From Emticicia aquatilis (lineage in GTDB: Bacteria; Bacteroidota; Bacteroidia; Cytophagales; Spirosomataceae), in assembly GCF_014644295.1 (NCBI RefSeq), contig NZ_BMKK01000003.1:62001-126000 (forward strand): DNA of 64,000 bases. Direction: 5' to 3'. Below, one piece after another: positions 30,424-39,916 of this stretch; position 1 is the stretch's first letter; each line of letters begins with the position of its first letter. Below the pieces are notes generated by a model. The model searched no databases, was not told where the DNA came from, and was given only the letters and a program-made list of their open reading frames with translations. The position numbers were made by a program, and so were the translations under genes.

Positions 30424-33408
30424 ATGAAAGTATCTACACTACAACCTTTTCAGATGGTCTATTCGTTATTCGAACACGAATATCTGGGATTTTTATTTGA
30501 AGCCTTTGTGGTGCAACTCAACAGTAAAGGCGAACTGACACTCCAAAATCAGAGTGTATCGTCGAAAAATATTTCCGAATTTTCCGAACGAATTGATGCC
30601 GATGATTTTACGCTCGTAAAACTTACCGAAGCCATTCAGCAAGATGCCGTTGTAAAGAAATTTAGTCCAAAAAAGCTCGCTCCACTTGATTTTTTCCTAA
30701 AGATATTCGACCCCGAAAAAGGAGATAAACTGCTCCAAGAAACGATTCACGGCTACATGGAAAAACACCGAGCCGAAATTTTGGAGAAACTGCTGAAAAA
30801 GCCACTTTATATTATGAGCAACGATGGCGACCCTACTTGGAAAGCCGTCAATAATATTCAAGAAGGAGCGAAAGCCTACTTTAATTTTATCCGAAACGAA
30901 GAAAATACGCATTATTTTCCGAGTATCAAATGTGGCGGCGAACGAGTACATTTTCAGTTTAAAAATGCCAGAATTTTGTGTGAAGAACCTGCTTGGCTAC
31001 TCATTGACGATAAATTATATCATTTCGAGAAGCAAGTTGATGGCAAGAAATTAAAGCCTTTTCTGAATAAAAATCATATCATTATTCCTCGAAACATTGA
31101 GGAAACTTACTACCAAAAATTCATTGCTCCGCTGGTGGCTCAGTTCGATGTTTTTGCACAAGGATTTGAGATTAGATTCGAGAAACACGAACCCAAACCA
31201 CTTTTATCTATTTCGGAAGTAATGGCCACAAAAAAAGTTGCCGTAGCGTTATTTGATAATAATGAGGAAGAAGAAGAAAATGATGAAGAAAACAAAATAG
31301 TTTTTGATTTATCGTTTCAGTACGGTGATTATACTTTTCGTTTCGATAATTTCTCGGCTGAGGCTTACGTAAGCGTCGAGCGGGCGGGCGATAGCTGGTT
31401 TTTTCATAAAGTAAAACGAGATTTGAAGTATGAAAAAACACAGGTAAACTTACTAAAAGATTTGGGTTTAGATGTGCGTCAGGGCCGTAGTTTAGTGCCA
31501 AAAAGACCCGCTTTTTCGTGGTTGCAGAGCAATGCAATAGTTTTGGAAGAAAATAATTTTGAGGTAAGACAAGTTGATAATAGCCAAAATCAAAAGCAAT
31601 ATTTCTTGGGCTATTCGTCGATTGAGGTGCATATCGAAGAAAAAAACGATTGGTTTGATATAAAAGCAAAAGTGCGTTTTGGCGAATTTGAAATTCCGTT
31701 TTTGAAACTTCGGAACTTGATTTTGGCCAATAAACGAGAGTTTACGCTGCCAAACGGACAAATTGCGGTCATTCCCGAAGAATGGTTTACGAGATATTCA
31801 GAATTATTTAGCTATGTTGATAAGCTGGATGAAAGTGACATTACGATTCTAAAAAAACATCATTTGGTTTTAGTACAAGATTTGACCAATGAAGGTTTAG
31901 CGTTTTCGGTCATTACTCGAAAATTGGAAAGACTACGAAACTTTGATAAAATTGGTCAATACGAACTTCCAAAAGGCTTAAATGCCAATCTCAGACCTTA
32001 CCAAAAAGCTGGCTACGATTGGATGAGATTTTTGGCAGAATACAAATTAGGTGGCTGCTTGGCCGATGATATGGGTCTGGGTAAAACTATTCAAACATTA
32101 GCTTTCTTGCAATCACAAAAAGAACAAAATCAAAGTGAGAGTCTTAAAAACTCCCCTTTAGGGGCTGGGGGTGGACCTCCAACCTTATTGGTAATGCCTA
32201 CTTCGTTGATTTACAATTGGTTAAAGGAAATAGAAAAATTCACGCCAAATCTCCGAGCGTTTATTTATACAGGCACAAATCGAGAGAAAAATACTGAACA
32301 GTTTGATAATTATGACCTGATTCTGACTTCCTACGGAATTCTCAGAATCGACATTGATTTTATCAAAGATTACCGATTCAATTACGTAATTTTGGATGAA
32401 TCTCAATCAATCAAAAATCCAAGTTCGCATATTTCAAAGGCTGTTATGCAGTTAAATTCGGCCAATCGCTTGATTCTGACGGGTACGCCACTCGAAAACA
32501 GCACGATGGATTTATGGACACAAATGACGTTTATTAATCCAGGGCTTTTGGGTACGCAAAGTTATTTCAAAAACGAATACCAGATTCCGATTGAAAAACA
32601 CCAAGACGAAAAGCAAAACAAGCGTCTGTATAGTTTGATAAAACCTTTCATGCTTCGACGCCACAAATCGCAGGTAGCAACCGAACTTCCGCCGAAAGTA
32701 GAAAGTATTCATTATTGCGATATGACCGAAGAGCAAGAAAAATGCTACGAAGAAGCCAAATCGTATTATAGAAATATCATTTTGGAGCAAATCGAAGAAA
32801 AAGGTTTCGGGAAATCTCAGATGGCGATGCTACAAGGTTTGACCAAATTACGCCAGTTGGCCAACCATCCACAAATGATTGATGAAGACTATGATGGAGA
32901 TTCGGGTAAGAATGAAGAAGTGCTACAAAAACTCGAAACTATCATCGAAGAAGGTCATAAAGTGCTGGTTTTCAGTCAGTTTGTGAAACATTTGGATATT
33001 TACCGTGATTATTTGGAGAAAAATAATATTCGTTATTGCTACCTCGATGGCTCAACAACCAACCGCCAAGAGCAAGTAGATATTTTTCAGAATGATGATT
33101 CGATAAAGATTTTCTTGATTTCGTTGAAAGCAGGAGGTTTGGGCTTAAACCTGACAGCCGCCGAATATGTTTTCTTGCTCGACCCGTGGTGGAATCCTGC
33201 CATTGAAGCACAAGCCATTGATAGAGCACATCGAATTGGGCAGCAAAACACGGTTTTTACCTATAAATTTATCACCCGAAATTCGGTAGAAGAGAAGATT
33301 CTGACCCTACAGCGAAACAAACGCAAGCTTTTCGATAACCTCATCACAACCGAAGAAAACTTTGTAAAATCGCTCTCGAAAGATGATATTTTGAGCTTGT
33401 TGGAGTAG
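30424..33408 (+). CDS. SNF2-family DEAD/DEAH-like helicase
   Basis: A 994-residue double-stranded-DNA translocase of the SWI2/SNF2 family. The N-terminal half (about 1-510) is the Bacteroidota-specific region of unknown role. The ATPase core follows: motif I LADDMGLGKTIQTL, Ia TLLVMPTSLIYNWLKEI, II VILDESQSIKN, III LILTGTPLENS, IV KVLVFSQFVKHLDIY, V KAGGLGLNLTAAEYVFLLDPWWNPA and VI QAIDRAHRIGQ. Members remodel protein-DNA complexes. Start 30424 (MKVSTLQPFQMVY) fits the family and the promoter. Residues of the type ESLKNSPLGAGGGP between motifs I and Ia come from a GC-rich palindrome, as described in the findings. Confidence 0.93.
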   Translation: MKVSTLQPFQMVYSLFEHEYLGFLFEAFVVQLNSKGELTLQNQSVSSKNISEFSERIDADDFTLVKLTEAIQQDAVVKKFSPKKLAPLDFFLKIFDPEKGDKLLQETIHGYMEKHRAEILEKLLKKPLYIMSNDGDPTWKAVNNIQEGAKAYFNFIRNEENTHYFPSIKCGGERVHFQFKNARILCEEPAWLLIDDKLYHFEKQVDGKKLKPFLNKNHIIIPRNIEETYYQKFIAPLVAQFDVFAQGFEIRFEKHEPKPLLSISEVMATKKVAVALFDNNEEEEENDEENKIVFDLSFQYGDYTFRFDNFSAEAYVSVERAGDSWFFHKVKRDLKYEKTQVNLLKDLGLDVRQGRSLVPKRPAFSWLQSNAIVLEENNFEVRQVDNSQNQKQYFLGYSSIEVHIEEKNDWFDIKAKVRFGEFEIPFLKLRNLILANKREFTLPNGQIAVIPEEWFTRYSELFSYVDKLDESDITILKKHHLVLVQDLTNEGLAFSVITRKLERLRNFDKIGQYELPKGLNANLRPYQKAGYDWMRFLAEYKLGGCLADDMGLGKTIQTLAFLQSQKEQNQSESLKNSPLGAGGGPPTLLVMPTSLIYNWLKEIEKFTPNLRAFIYTGTNREKNTEQFDNYDLILTSYGILRIDIDFIKDYRFNYVILDESQSIKNPSSHISKAVMQLNSANRLILTGTPLENSTMDLWTQMTFINPGLLGTQSYFKNEYQIPIEKHQDEKQNKRLYSLIKPFMLRRHKSQVATELPPKVESIHYCDMTEEQEKCYEEAKSYYRNIILEQIEEKGFGKSQMAMLQGLTKLRQLANHPQMIDEDYDGDSGKNEEVLQKLETIIEEGHKVLVFSQFVKHLDIYRDYLEKNNIRYCYLDGSTTNRQEQVDIFQNDDSIKIFLISLKAGGLGLNLTAAEYVFLLDPWWNPAIEAQAIDRAHRIGQQNTVFTYKFITRNSVEEKILTLQRNKRKLFDNLITTEENFVKSLSKDDILSLLE
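32145..32182. repeat. Repeat-like palindrome inside the SNF2 reading frame
   Basis: The DNA tttaggggctgggggtgg with the preceding actcccc forms CCCC-ttta-GGGG. It encodes SPLGAGGGP in frame and has a base composition unlike the surrounding AT-rich gene. It looks like an intergenic repeat that inserted without breaking the frame. Confidence 0.55.
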
Positions 33409-33417
33409 AAATCATAA

Positions 33418-33759
33418 TTACCGCAAAATCCCTAAATCCCAACCGACTTTAAAGAATTTCTGAGGTGGTTGGGTTTTTATGTATTTGGGCATCTGAAAAC
33501 CAACTTGTAGCCGCAATGCCGATTTCTTTTTCTGATTGTTTTCTTCTTTTACCGTTTCTTCAACGCCTTTCAAAGATAATCTTAACCCAAAACCCAAAAA
33601 AGTGGTCATTTCTTCTTTCAATTCTTGGTCGTTTTTTTCGTTTTCTTTAGCGTTCACTGCTTCATATTTTACTTTTTCCGCCAAAAGTAGCTTTGTTTTT
33701 TGGGCATAAGCATTTGTACTAAATATGGCGAGTAAGAGCAATAAAAAGGCTTTTTTCAT
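33418..33759 (-). CDS. Small secreted hypothetical protein
   Basis: A 113-residue protein with a clear signal peptide (MKKAFLLLLLAIFSTNAYAQ). The mature part has KTKLLLAEKVKYEAVNAKENEKNDQELKEEM, then LGFGLRLSLKGVEE, a Lys/Glu/Asn-rich stretch, and LRLQVGFQMPKYI. The pattern of short strands could be part of a small barrel. It is convergent with the SNF2 gene (9 bp between stops). No family is recognised. Confidence 0.65.
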   Translation of the reverse strand: MKKAFLLLLLAIFSTNAYAQKTKLLLAEKVKYEAVNAKENEKNDQELKEEMTTFLGFGLRLSLKGVEETVKEENNQKKKSALRLQVGFQMPKYIKTQPPQKFFKVGWDLGILR

Positions 33760-33876
33760 AATTTTAGTATTGGATTTAGATAAAACGAATCATGCTAAGA
33801 TTAGTTTTGATTTGTTTAGAAAATTGTGGTCAGATATTTATTAGCAAATCTAATCAGCTATTGGATATAAACAAAA

Positions 33877-33900
33877 AAGGTCAGGCAAAAACCTGACCTT
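33877..33900 (-). terminator. Intrinsic terminator after the 33930-34379 gene
   Basis: AAGGTCAGG-caaaa-ACCTGACCTT is a strong stem. On the minus strand it is followed by TTTTTTGTTT, about 30 bp after the stop. Confidence 0.85.
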
Positions 33901-33929
33901 AAAATATGTTTTCCGTGAGTCAAACAAAA

Positions 33930-34379
33930 TTATCGAATTGCCACACTATGCGTGTAATCTTTATGGATTTCAAACTTTTTATTCCAGATTTCATCACCAC
34001 TTTTGAGCGTAAACTGATATGAGCCTGCCGATAATGTTGAAATATCATATTTTGAAATAAAATTTCCCCAATCGTATCTTCCCAATTCTCTTTCATAAAT
34101 TAAATGTGAGTTGGCATCGTATAAAGAAACCGTCATTTTTATTCCTTCTTTTTTCCAATATCTCAATTCTATCTTCTGCCCTTTTTCTATTGGACGAATG
34201 TTTGCCAAAAATAATTTTGATGGAGTTGCCAACGGAGTGAAATTTGGCTTTTCGGGAATTTCGCTTTCCGATGATTCTATGACAGTAGCAAGAAATTGTG
34301 CTTGAGTATTTAGGCTTAGGAAACAACCAAATACCATTAAAAGTGCAAGTTTTTTGAATGCGTTTGTAAAGTTTTTCAT
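33930..34379 (-). CDS. Secreted protein with a C-terminal sorting-domain-like region
   Basis: A 149-residue exported protein with a signal peptide (about 1-27, LLMVFGCFLSLNTQAQ). After a Pro/Thr-rich spacer the rest looks like one beta-sandwich domain: KLFLANIRPIEKGQKIELRYWKKEGIKMTVSLYDANSHLIYERELG, then YDISTLSAGSYQFTLKSGDEIWNKKFEIH. The phrase LSAGSYQFTLKSGDEIWNKKFEI resembles the type IX secretion sorting domain, but the protein continues 10 residues past it. Function unknown. Confidence 0.65.
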   Translation of the reverse strand: MKNFTNAFKKLALLMVFGCFLSLNTQAQFLATVIESSESEIPEKPNFTPLATPSKLFLANIRPIEKGQKIELRYWKKEGIKMTVSLYDANSHLIYERELGRYDWGNFISKYDISTLSAGSYQFTLKSGDEIWNKKFEIHKDYTHSVAIR

Positions 34380-34615
34380 GTGCGTAAGTGTTAGATTATT
34401 GATAAAGAAATTTGTATAACTATTTAGTTTACAGTTACTTATGTTTTAATTCTTTCACTAAAGAATCTATTACAATGTTGAAAATTTTTCTAAACACTTC
34501 AAATAGCACTCTCCGAATAGTACAAGTACTCGGTTGGAAAATTCAACGAATATTAGAATAATACCGTAAGTTCATCTTAAAGTTTTATGAGATTTTGGCT
34601 TATTTTTCAATAAAA

Positions 34616-34642
34616 AAGGCTTGAAATGTGTTTTCAAGCCTT
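34616..34642 (-). terminator. Intrinsic terminator after the DUF6169-like gene
   Basis: AAGGCTTGAAA-tgtg-TTTTCAAGCCTT gives a 10-bp stem. On the minus strand it ends in CCTTTTTTATTG, 25 bp after the stop at 34667. Confidence 0.85.
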
Positions 34643-34666
34643 GAATTATTTATTATTTTGGATATA

Positions 34667-35170
34667 CTATTTGTGCGTAAATCCATCGGTTAGCTTTTCA
34701 AAAGCCTCCATAATTTGATATTTGTAAGGATTATCTCGTCGAAAAATAATTGATACAGGAACAACTTCTTCTCCAGACGTTAGTAAAATTGCATCAGTTT
34801 TCAGATAATTCTCATTCTGAAAAGCGAGAAACCATCTTGAAAACTTTCGCTCTCGGGCAAATTGTTTTTCGTCAGATGTATCGCAAATATAAATGGTAAT
34901 TGTTTGATTATTTCTTTCGTAAAAATCGTCAAATATTTTGGCTATTGTAATACCCATATTTGAGTCAAGACGTAGATTTTGTTGATTGGGATTAGAAAAA
35001 ACAGCAATGACAAACTCAAAAGTATTTTGTGCAAAAGGCTCGTTTGAGTCAAATAAATAGGGGAAGGGCTTAAATTTTATCTCATAAGCTATATCATTTT
35101 TTGTTACGAAGAAATAGCGGTTATCTTCTGTTCCCGAAAAATAAAACTCATAAGATTTTATTTCACTCAT
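34667..35170 (-). CDS. DUF6169-like protein, second gene of an overlapping pair
   Basis: A 167-residue cytosolic protein resembling the DUF6169 group: SYEFYFSGTEDNRYFFVTKNDIAYEIKFKPFPYLF at the start, FEFVIAVFSNPNQQNLRLDSNMGITIAKIFDDFYERNNQTITIYICDTSDEKQFARERKFSRWFLAF in the centre, and ILLTSGEEVVPVSIIFRRDNPYKYQIMEAFEKL at the end. The family name is from memory and moderately certain. Function unknown. It overlaps the small upstream gene by 4 bp (ATGA), and both share one promoter and a terminator, an arrangement seen in toxin-antitoxin modules. Confidence 0.68.
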   Translation of the reverse strand: MSEIKSYEFYFSGTEDNRYFFVTKNDIAYEIKFKPFPYLFDSNEPFAQNTFEFVIAVFSNPNQQNLRLDSNMGITIAKIFDDFYERNNQTITIYICDTSDEKQFARERKFSRWFLAFQNENYLKTDAILLTSGEEVVPVSIIFRRDNPYKYQIMEAFEKLTDGFTHK

Positions 35171-35346
35171 TTTGGCATTTTATTTTTAGCTCTTAATGAA
35201 GAAACAATTTCTTGAAATTTTGGATTTTTTGCATCTTCCAAAATCTCTAACTTTGTCAATTTCTTTCTTTCCAAAAGAAGATTAGCCAAAGCCCTACGGT
35301 TTCGGATACGCTCTTCAACAGATATTGGTACTACTGATGTTGACAT
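35167..35346 (-). CDS. Small partner protein of the DUF6169-like gene
   Basis: A 59-residue, mostly helical, basic protein (MSTSVVPISVEERIRNRRALANLLLERKK...). The start at ATG 35346 is supported by a promoter 20-50 bp upstream. It overlaps the next gene by 4 bp, so the two products are likely made in fixed ratio. Size, order and overlap would fit an antitoxin, but no DNA-binding motif was recognised. An alternative is a small stabilising subunit. Confidence 0.6.
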   Translation of the reverse strand: MSTSVVPISVEERIRNRRALANLLLERKKLTKLEILEDAKNPKFQEIVSSLRAKNKMPK

Positions 35347-35366
35347 TTTCTGTAATTTTATTGATT

Positions 35367-35397
35367 CAAAGCTAATTAGTATTTGGTAAAAACGCAA
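35367..35397 (-). promoter_or_regulatory. Promoter of the overlapping two-gene module
   Basis: On the minus strand TTG (35397-35395), a 20-nt spacer, and TAGCTTTG (35374-35367). All elements match the Bacteroidota consensus, and the spacing equals that of the tpiA promoter. The start of transcription would fall near 35360, about 15 nt before the ATG. Confidence 0.65.
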
Positions 35398-35426
35398 GTT
35401 AGGGTTTGAAGATTTATATTGCCAAC

Positions 35427-35460
35427 AAAAAAGGTCAAGCAAAATGCTCGACCTTTTTTG
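35427..35460 (-). terminator. Intrinsic terminator of the rpoBC transcript
   Basis: AAAAAAGGTC-aagcaaaatgctc-GACCTTTTTT, with an inner AGC/GCT pair. On the minus strand it is followed by a T run, 57 bp after the rpoC stop and before the promoter of the next module. Confidence 0.85.
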
Positions 35461-35482
35461 TGTTTTATATAAAGAGAACAAG

Positions 35483-35501
35483 AATTCTACATTCTTAATT
35501 C
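35483..35501. repeat. Copy of the 19-nt AATTAAGAATG repeat
   Basis: AATTCTACATTCTTAATTC is the exact complement of 12514-12532. It lies just after the rpoC stop. This pair defines one dispersed repeat family in the window. Confidence 0.6.
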
Positions 35502-35516
35502 TCAATTTTTCATTAA

Positions 35517-38500
35517 TTAAACATACTCTCTGCGTTGCTTCGCTGCCTCTTGTTGTCTTTTCTTTTCGGCTGCTGCTTCGAGTTCTGCTTTGCTACCAAC
35601 GATAATGTTTTGGTATTTACGGTTACCAGTTCCGGCTGGAATCAAGTGACCAACGATAACGTTCTCTTTCAAACCTTCGAGTGTATCACGCTTACCTCTT
35701 ACGGCAGCTTCTGATAATACTTTAGTTGTCTCTTGGAACGATGCCGCTGACATGAATGATTCTGTACCGAGCGATGCCGTAGTGATACCTTGTAATGTAG
35801 GACGAGCAACCGCTGGCATAGCATCACGAACCACGAGTTGTGCTAAGTCAGCACGTTTCAAGCGGCTATTTTCGTCACGCATTTCACGAGCAGTGATGAT
35901 TTGTCCTGGTTTGAACTTATCAGATGCACCTGCGTCCATTACAACTTTCTTATCAAGAATCTTATCGTTTCCTGCACGTACAACCCACTTATCAACCATT
36001 TGGTTATCTAAGAAGAGCGTATCGCCAGAGTCAATAACCTCTACTTTTTGCATCATTTGGCGAACAATCGTTTCGATGTGCTTATCAGAGATTTTTACCC
36101 CTTGCTGACGATATACGGCTTGTACTTCGTTTACTAAGTATTCTTGTACAGCGGTTGGCCCTTTGATACGAAGAATATCGGCTGGCGTGATAGCTCCATC
36201 AGAAAGTGGGTCACCTGCCAATACGAAGTCTCCGTCTTGTACTAAGAATAGTTTCGACAAAGGCACCATGTATTTCATCTTGATACCATCTTTCGCCTCA
36301 ACAAAAATCTCACGGTTACCACGTTTGATAGCACCGTATTGTACGATACCGTCAATCTCCGACACAACCGCAGGATTTGATGGGTTACGAGCCTCAAATA
36401 ACTCAGTGATACGAGGCAAACCACCCGTAATATCTCGGTTCATGTTGATGGCACGAGGAATCTTAGCTAAGATTTGTCCAGCTTTGATGATTTTGCCATC
36501 TTCCACCGTCAAACGAGCCAATACTGGCAAGTTGTAGGCTTTTTCTTCTTCACCATTGCTTGTTCTTACGATGATTGAAGGGTTTTTCGTACGGTCTTTC
36601 GATTCGATGATAACTTTATCACGGAAACCGGTTTGCTCATCGGCTTCTTCTTTATAAGTGATGTTCTCTTCGATTGCATCGTATTCTACAACTCCATCAA
36701 TATCAGCAAGGATAACGGCGTTGAATTGGTCCCAATGGCAAAGTGTATCACCTTTGGCAACTTGTTGTCCGTCTTTTACTTCCAAAGTAGCACCATAAGG
36801 TACGTTATTTACGATAAGTACGTTGTTTGTACCTGTTTCGATGATACGAATCTCACCACGACGACCCAACACTGTTGTAATTTCGTTACCTTCACGGTCA
36901 GTTGACTGTACGGTACGCATTTCTTCGAGTTGGATTGTTCCAGCAAATTTCGCTTTGATGTTTGCTTCCGAAGCAACGTTTTGGGCAGTACCCCCTGTGT
37001 GGAACGTACGGAGTGTAAGCTGAGTACCTGGCTCACCGATTGATTGTGAGGCAATTACACCAACTGCTTCGCCACCTTCCGACATACGGCCAGTAGCCAA
37101 GTTACGTCCATAACATTTCGCACAAACGCCCGTTTGTGTTTCACAAGTCAATACCGAGCGAATTTCTACTGTTTCGATAGCTGTTTCGTCGATTTCTGCC
37201 GCAATTTCTTCGGTGATTTCTTCGCCAGCTTTTACGATAAGTTTCTTCGTCAATGGGTCAATTACATCATAAACCGATGTACGGCCCAAGATACGCTCAG
37301 AAAGTGGCTCAACGATGTCTTCGTTGTCTTTCAAAGCCGAAACTTGAATACCACGTAAAGTTCCACAGTCGATTTCGTTTACTACTACGTCTTGAGCAAC
37401 ATCGTGCAAACGACGAGTTAAGTAACCAGCATCGGCAGTTTTTAGGGCTGTATCGGCCAAACCTTTACGAGCACCGTGTGTTGAGATAAAGTATTCGAGT
37501 ACGTCGAGACCTTCTTTGAAGTTAGACAAGATTGGGTTTTCGATGATTTCTCCAACCGAGCCTTGAATATTCTTTTGTGGTTTCGCCATCAAACCTCTCA
37601 TACCACCTAACTGACGCACTTGTTCTTGCGAACCACGAGCTCCAGAGTGCATCATCATATAAATTGGGTTGAAACCTGCTTGGTCTTCTTCCAATTGTTT
37701 CAATAGAATCACACGCATCGAACTATTTACACGTCCCCAAATATCAATGATTTGGTTATAACGCTCACGCTCAGTAATGATACCGAACATATAGTTGTTT
37801 TGTACTTCTTCTACTTCTTTTTTCGCATCTTCAACGAGTTTTGCTTTTTCTGGCGGAACAATGATGTTGTCCAAACCGATTGACAAACCTCCACGGAAGG
37901 CTGTTTGATAACCCAATTGCTTGATGTCATCTAAGAATTGTGCTGTACGAGCATAACCAGCTTCTTTGAATACACGACCAATAAGCTGTTGTAGCTTTTT
38001 CTTAGTCAATAATTCGTCGAGGTAACCTACTTCTTCAGGTACACACTGGTTAAACAAGATACGTCCAGCAACGGTATCAACGATTTTCCAAACTAAGTTG
38101 CCGTTTTCGTCTTTTACCTTCACACGACACTTAATGTGAGCGTGTTTTGAAACCGCACCTTCGTTCATCGCAATGATTACTTCTTCTGGCGAGTAGAAAG
38201 TAAGACCTTCACCTGGCTCTTTGTGAGTTGGTGTTGACTTACGTCCTTTCGTTACGAAGTAAAGACCCAACACCATGTCCTGAGAAGGTACAGTGATTGG
38301 AGCTCCGTTGGCAGGGTTCAAGATATTATGAGCAGCCAACATCAAGATTGAAGCCTCCATGATTGCTTCCTGACCAAGCGGCACGTGAACGGCCATCTGG
38401 TCACCGTCAAAGTCAGCGTTGAAGGCTGTACAAACGAGTGGGTGCAATTGGATTGCTTTTCCTTCCACCAATTTAGGTTGGAAAGCTTGGATACCAAGTC

Positions 38501-39833
38501 TGTGGAGCGTAGGGGCACGGTTCAAAAGAACAGGGTGTCCTTTCAATACGTTTTCCAAAATATCCCAAACTACTGCATCTTTTCTGTCAACGATTTTCTT
38601 AGCAGATTTTACCGTCTTAACGATTCCACGCTCAATTAACTTTCTGATAATGAACGGTTTGAAAAGCTCGGCCGCCATATCTTTTGGTAAACCGCACTCG
38701 TGTAGTTTCAATTCTGGACCTACAACGATTACCGAACGACCAGAGTAGTCAACACGCTTTCCAAGTAAGTTTTGGCGGAAACGTCCTTGCTTTCCTTTCA
38801 ACATATCTGAAAGTGATTTCAAGGCACGGTTCCCTTCCGAACGAACAGCGTTTACTTTACGAGAGTTGTCGAACAATGAGTCAACAGCCTCTTGTAACAT
38901 ACGTTTTTCGTTACGTAAGATTACTTCTGGAGCTTTGATTTCTAACAAACGTTTCAAACGGTTGTTACGAATAATCACACGACGGTAGAGGTCATTCAAG
39001 TCAGAAGTTGCGAAACGACCACCATCCAATGGCACGAGCGGACGCAATTCTGGTGGAATAACTGGCACCATACGGATAACCATCCACTCAGGTTTATTTT
39101 CGATACGAGTGTTTGCATCACGTAAAGCTTCTACGATTTTCAAACGTTTCAAGGCATCAGCCTTACGTTGTTGTGAAGTATCGGTAGCCGCAGCGTGACG
39201 AAGGTCGTATGATAATTGGTCTAAGTCAAGGCGAGAAAGCATCATTTCTAAAGCTTCAGCACCCATTTTGGCGATAAATTTATTAGGGTCTTTATCGTCG
39301 AGCATTTGGTTATCACGTGGCAATTTGTCCATGATGTCCAAATATTCTTCTTCAGTCAAGAAGTCGTTTTTAGAAACGCCATCTTCACCTTTGATACCCG
39401 GTTGGATAACGACGTATCTTTCATAGTAAATAATTTGGTCGAGTTTCTTCGACGACATACCTACTAAGTAACCAATTTTGTTTGGTAAACTACGGAAGTA
39501 CCAAATGTGAGCCACAGGCACAACGAGTTCGATGTGTCCCATACGTTCACGACGTACTTTCTTTTCGGTAACTTCTACACCACAACGGTCGCAGATAATA
39601 CCTTTGTAGCGAATACGTTTGTATTTACCACAGTGACATTCCCAGTCTTTTACCGGACCGAAGATACGCTCGCAAAACAAACCGCCCATTTCGGGTTTGT
39701 AAGTACGATAGTTGATTGTCTCAGGTTGAGTAACCTCGCCAAAAGAGCTTTCTAAGATTGACTCTGGTGAAGCCAAACTGATAGTGATGCTCTGGAAGTC
39801 ACTATTGAGTTTTTTATTTTTCTTTAAAGACAT
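35517..39833 (-). CDS. rpoC: RNA polymerase beta' subunit
   Basis: A 1438-residue catalytic subunit. The N-terminal zinc site is CHCG...CDRCGVEVT near residues 70-90. The active-site loop [15 protein letters not shown] carries the three Mg-binding Asp. The bridge-helix/trigger-loop region ([20 protein letters not shown]) is intact, and the second zinc site [16 protein letters not shown] is present. It ends in a short Ala/Lys/Gln-rich tail. ATG 39833 ([14 protein letters not shown]) is the family-like start; a frame open further upstream overlaps the spacer. It follows rpoB by 83 bp on the same strand. Confidence 0.97.
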   Translation of the reverse strand: MSLKKNKKLNSDFQSITISLASPESILESSFGEVTQPETINYRTYKPEMGGLFCERIFGPVKDWECHCGKYKRIRYKGIICDRCGVEVTEKKVRRERMGHIELVVPVAHIWYFRSLPNKIGYLVGMSSKKLDQIIYYERYVVIQPGIKGEDGVSKNDFLTEEEYLDIMDKLPRDNQMLDDKDPNKFIAKMGAEALEMMLSRLDLDQLSYDLRHAAATDTSQQRKADALKRLKIVEALRDANTRIENKPEWMVIRMVPVIPPELRPLVPLDGGRFATSDLNDLYRRVIIRNNRLKRLLEIKAPEVILRNEKRMLQEAVDSLFDNSRKVNAVRSEGNRALKSLSDMLKGKQGRFRQNLLGKRVDYSGRSVIVVGPELKLHECGLPKDMAAELFKPFIIRKLIERGIVKTVKSAKKIVDRKDAVVWDILENVLKGHPVLLNRAPTLHRLGIQAFQPKLVEGKAIQLHPLVCTAFNADFDGDQMAVHVPLGQEAIMEASILMLAAHNILNPANGAPITVPSQDMVLGLYFVTKGRKSTPTHKEPGEGLTFYSPEEVIIAMNEGAVSKHAHIKCRVKVKDENGNLVWKIVDTVAGRILFNQCVPEEVGYLDELLTKKKLQQLIGRVFKEAGYARTAQFLDDIKQLGYQTAFRGGLSIGLDNIIVPPEKAKLVEDAKKEVEEVQNNYMFGIITERERYNQIIDIWGRVNSSMRVILLKQLEEDQAGFNPIYMMMHSGARGSQEQVRQLGGMRGLMAKPQKNIQGSVGEIIENPILSNFKEGLDVLEYFISTHGARKGLADTALKTADAGYLTRRLHDVAQDVVVNEIDCGTLRGIQVSALKDNEDIVEPLSERILGRTSVYDVIDPLTKKLIVKAGEEITEEIAAEIDETAIETVEIRSVLTCETQTGVCAKCYGRNLATGRMSEGGEAVGVIASQSIGEPGTQLTLRTFHTGGTAQNVASEANIKAKFAGTIQLEEMRTVQSTDREGNEITTVLGRRGEIRIIETGTNNVLIVNNVPYGATLEVKDGQQVAKGDTLCHWDQFNAVILADIDGVVEYDAIEENITYKEEADEQTGFRDKVIIESKDRTKNPSIIVRTSNGEEEKAYNLPVLARLTVEDGKIIKAGQILAKIPRAINMNRDITGGLPRITELFEARNPSNPAVVSEIDGIVQYGAIKRGNREIFVEAKDGIKMKYMVPLSKLFLVQDGDFVLAGDPLSDGAITPADILRIKGPTAVQEYLVNEVQAVYRQQGVKISDKHIETIVRQMMQKVEVIDSGDTLFLDNQMVDKWVVRAGNDKILDKKVVMDAGASDKFKPGQIITAREMRDENSRLKRADLAQLVVRDAMPAVARPTLQGITTASLGTESFMSAASFQETTKVLSEAAVRGKRDTLEGLKENVIVGHLIPAGTGNRKYQNIIVGSKAELEAAAEKKRQQEAAKQRREYV

Positions 39834-39916
39834 TTTCAAGTATGATTGATGTGAAAATGATAAGCTCATTTTGAGGTGTGTAATTCCGTAGAAAAACACA
39901 CCTTTATTTTTTCAGA

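Noticed and set aside
35752-36108. 118-codon plus-strand frame within rpoC
   Set aside because: Antisense shadow of rpoC; no start context or domain.
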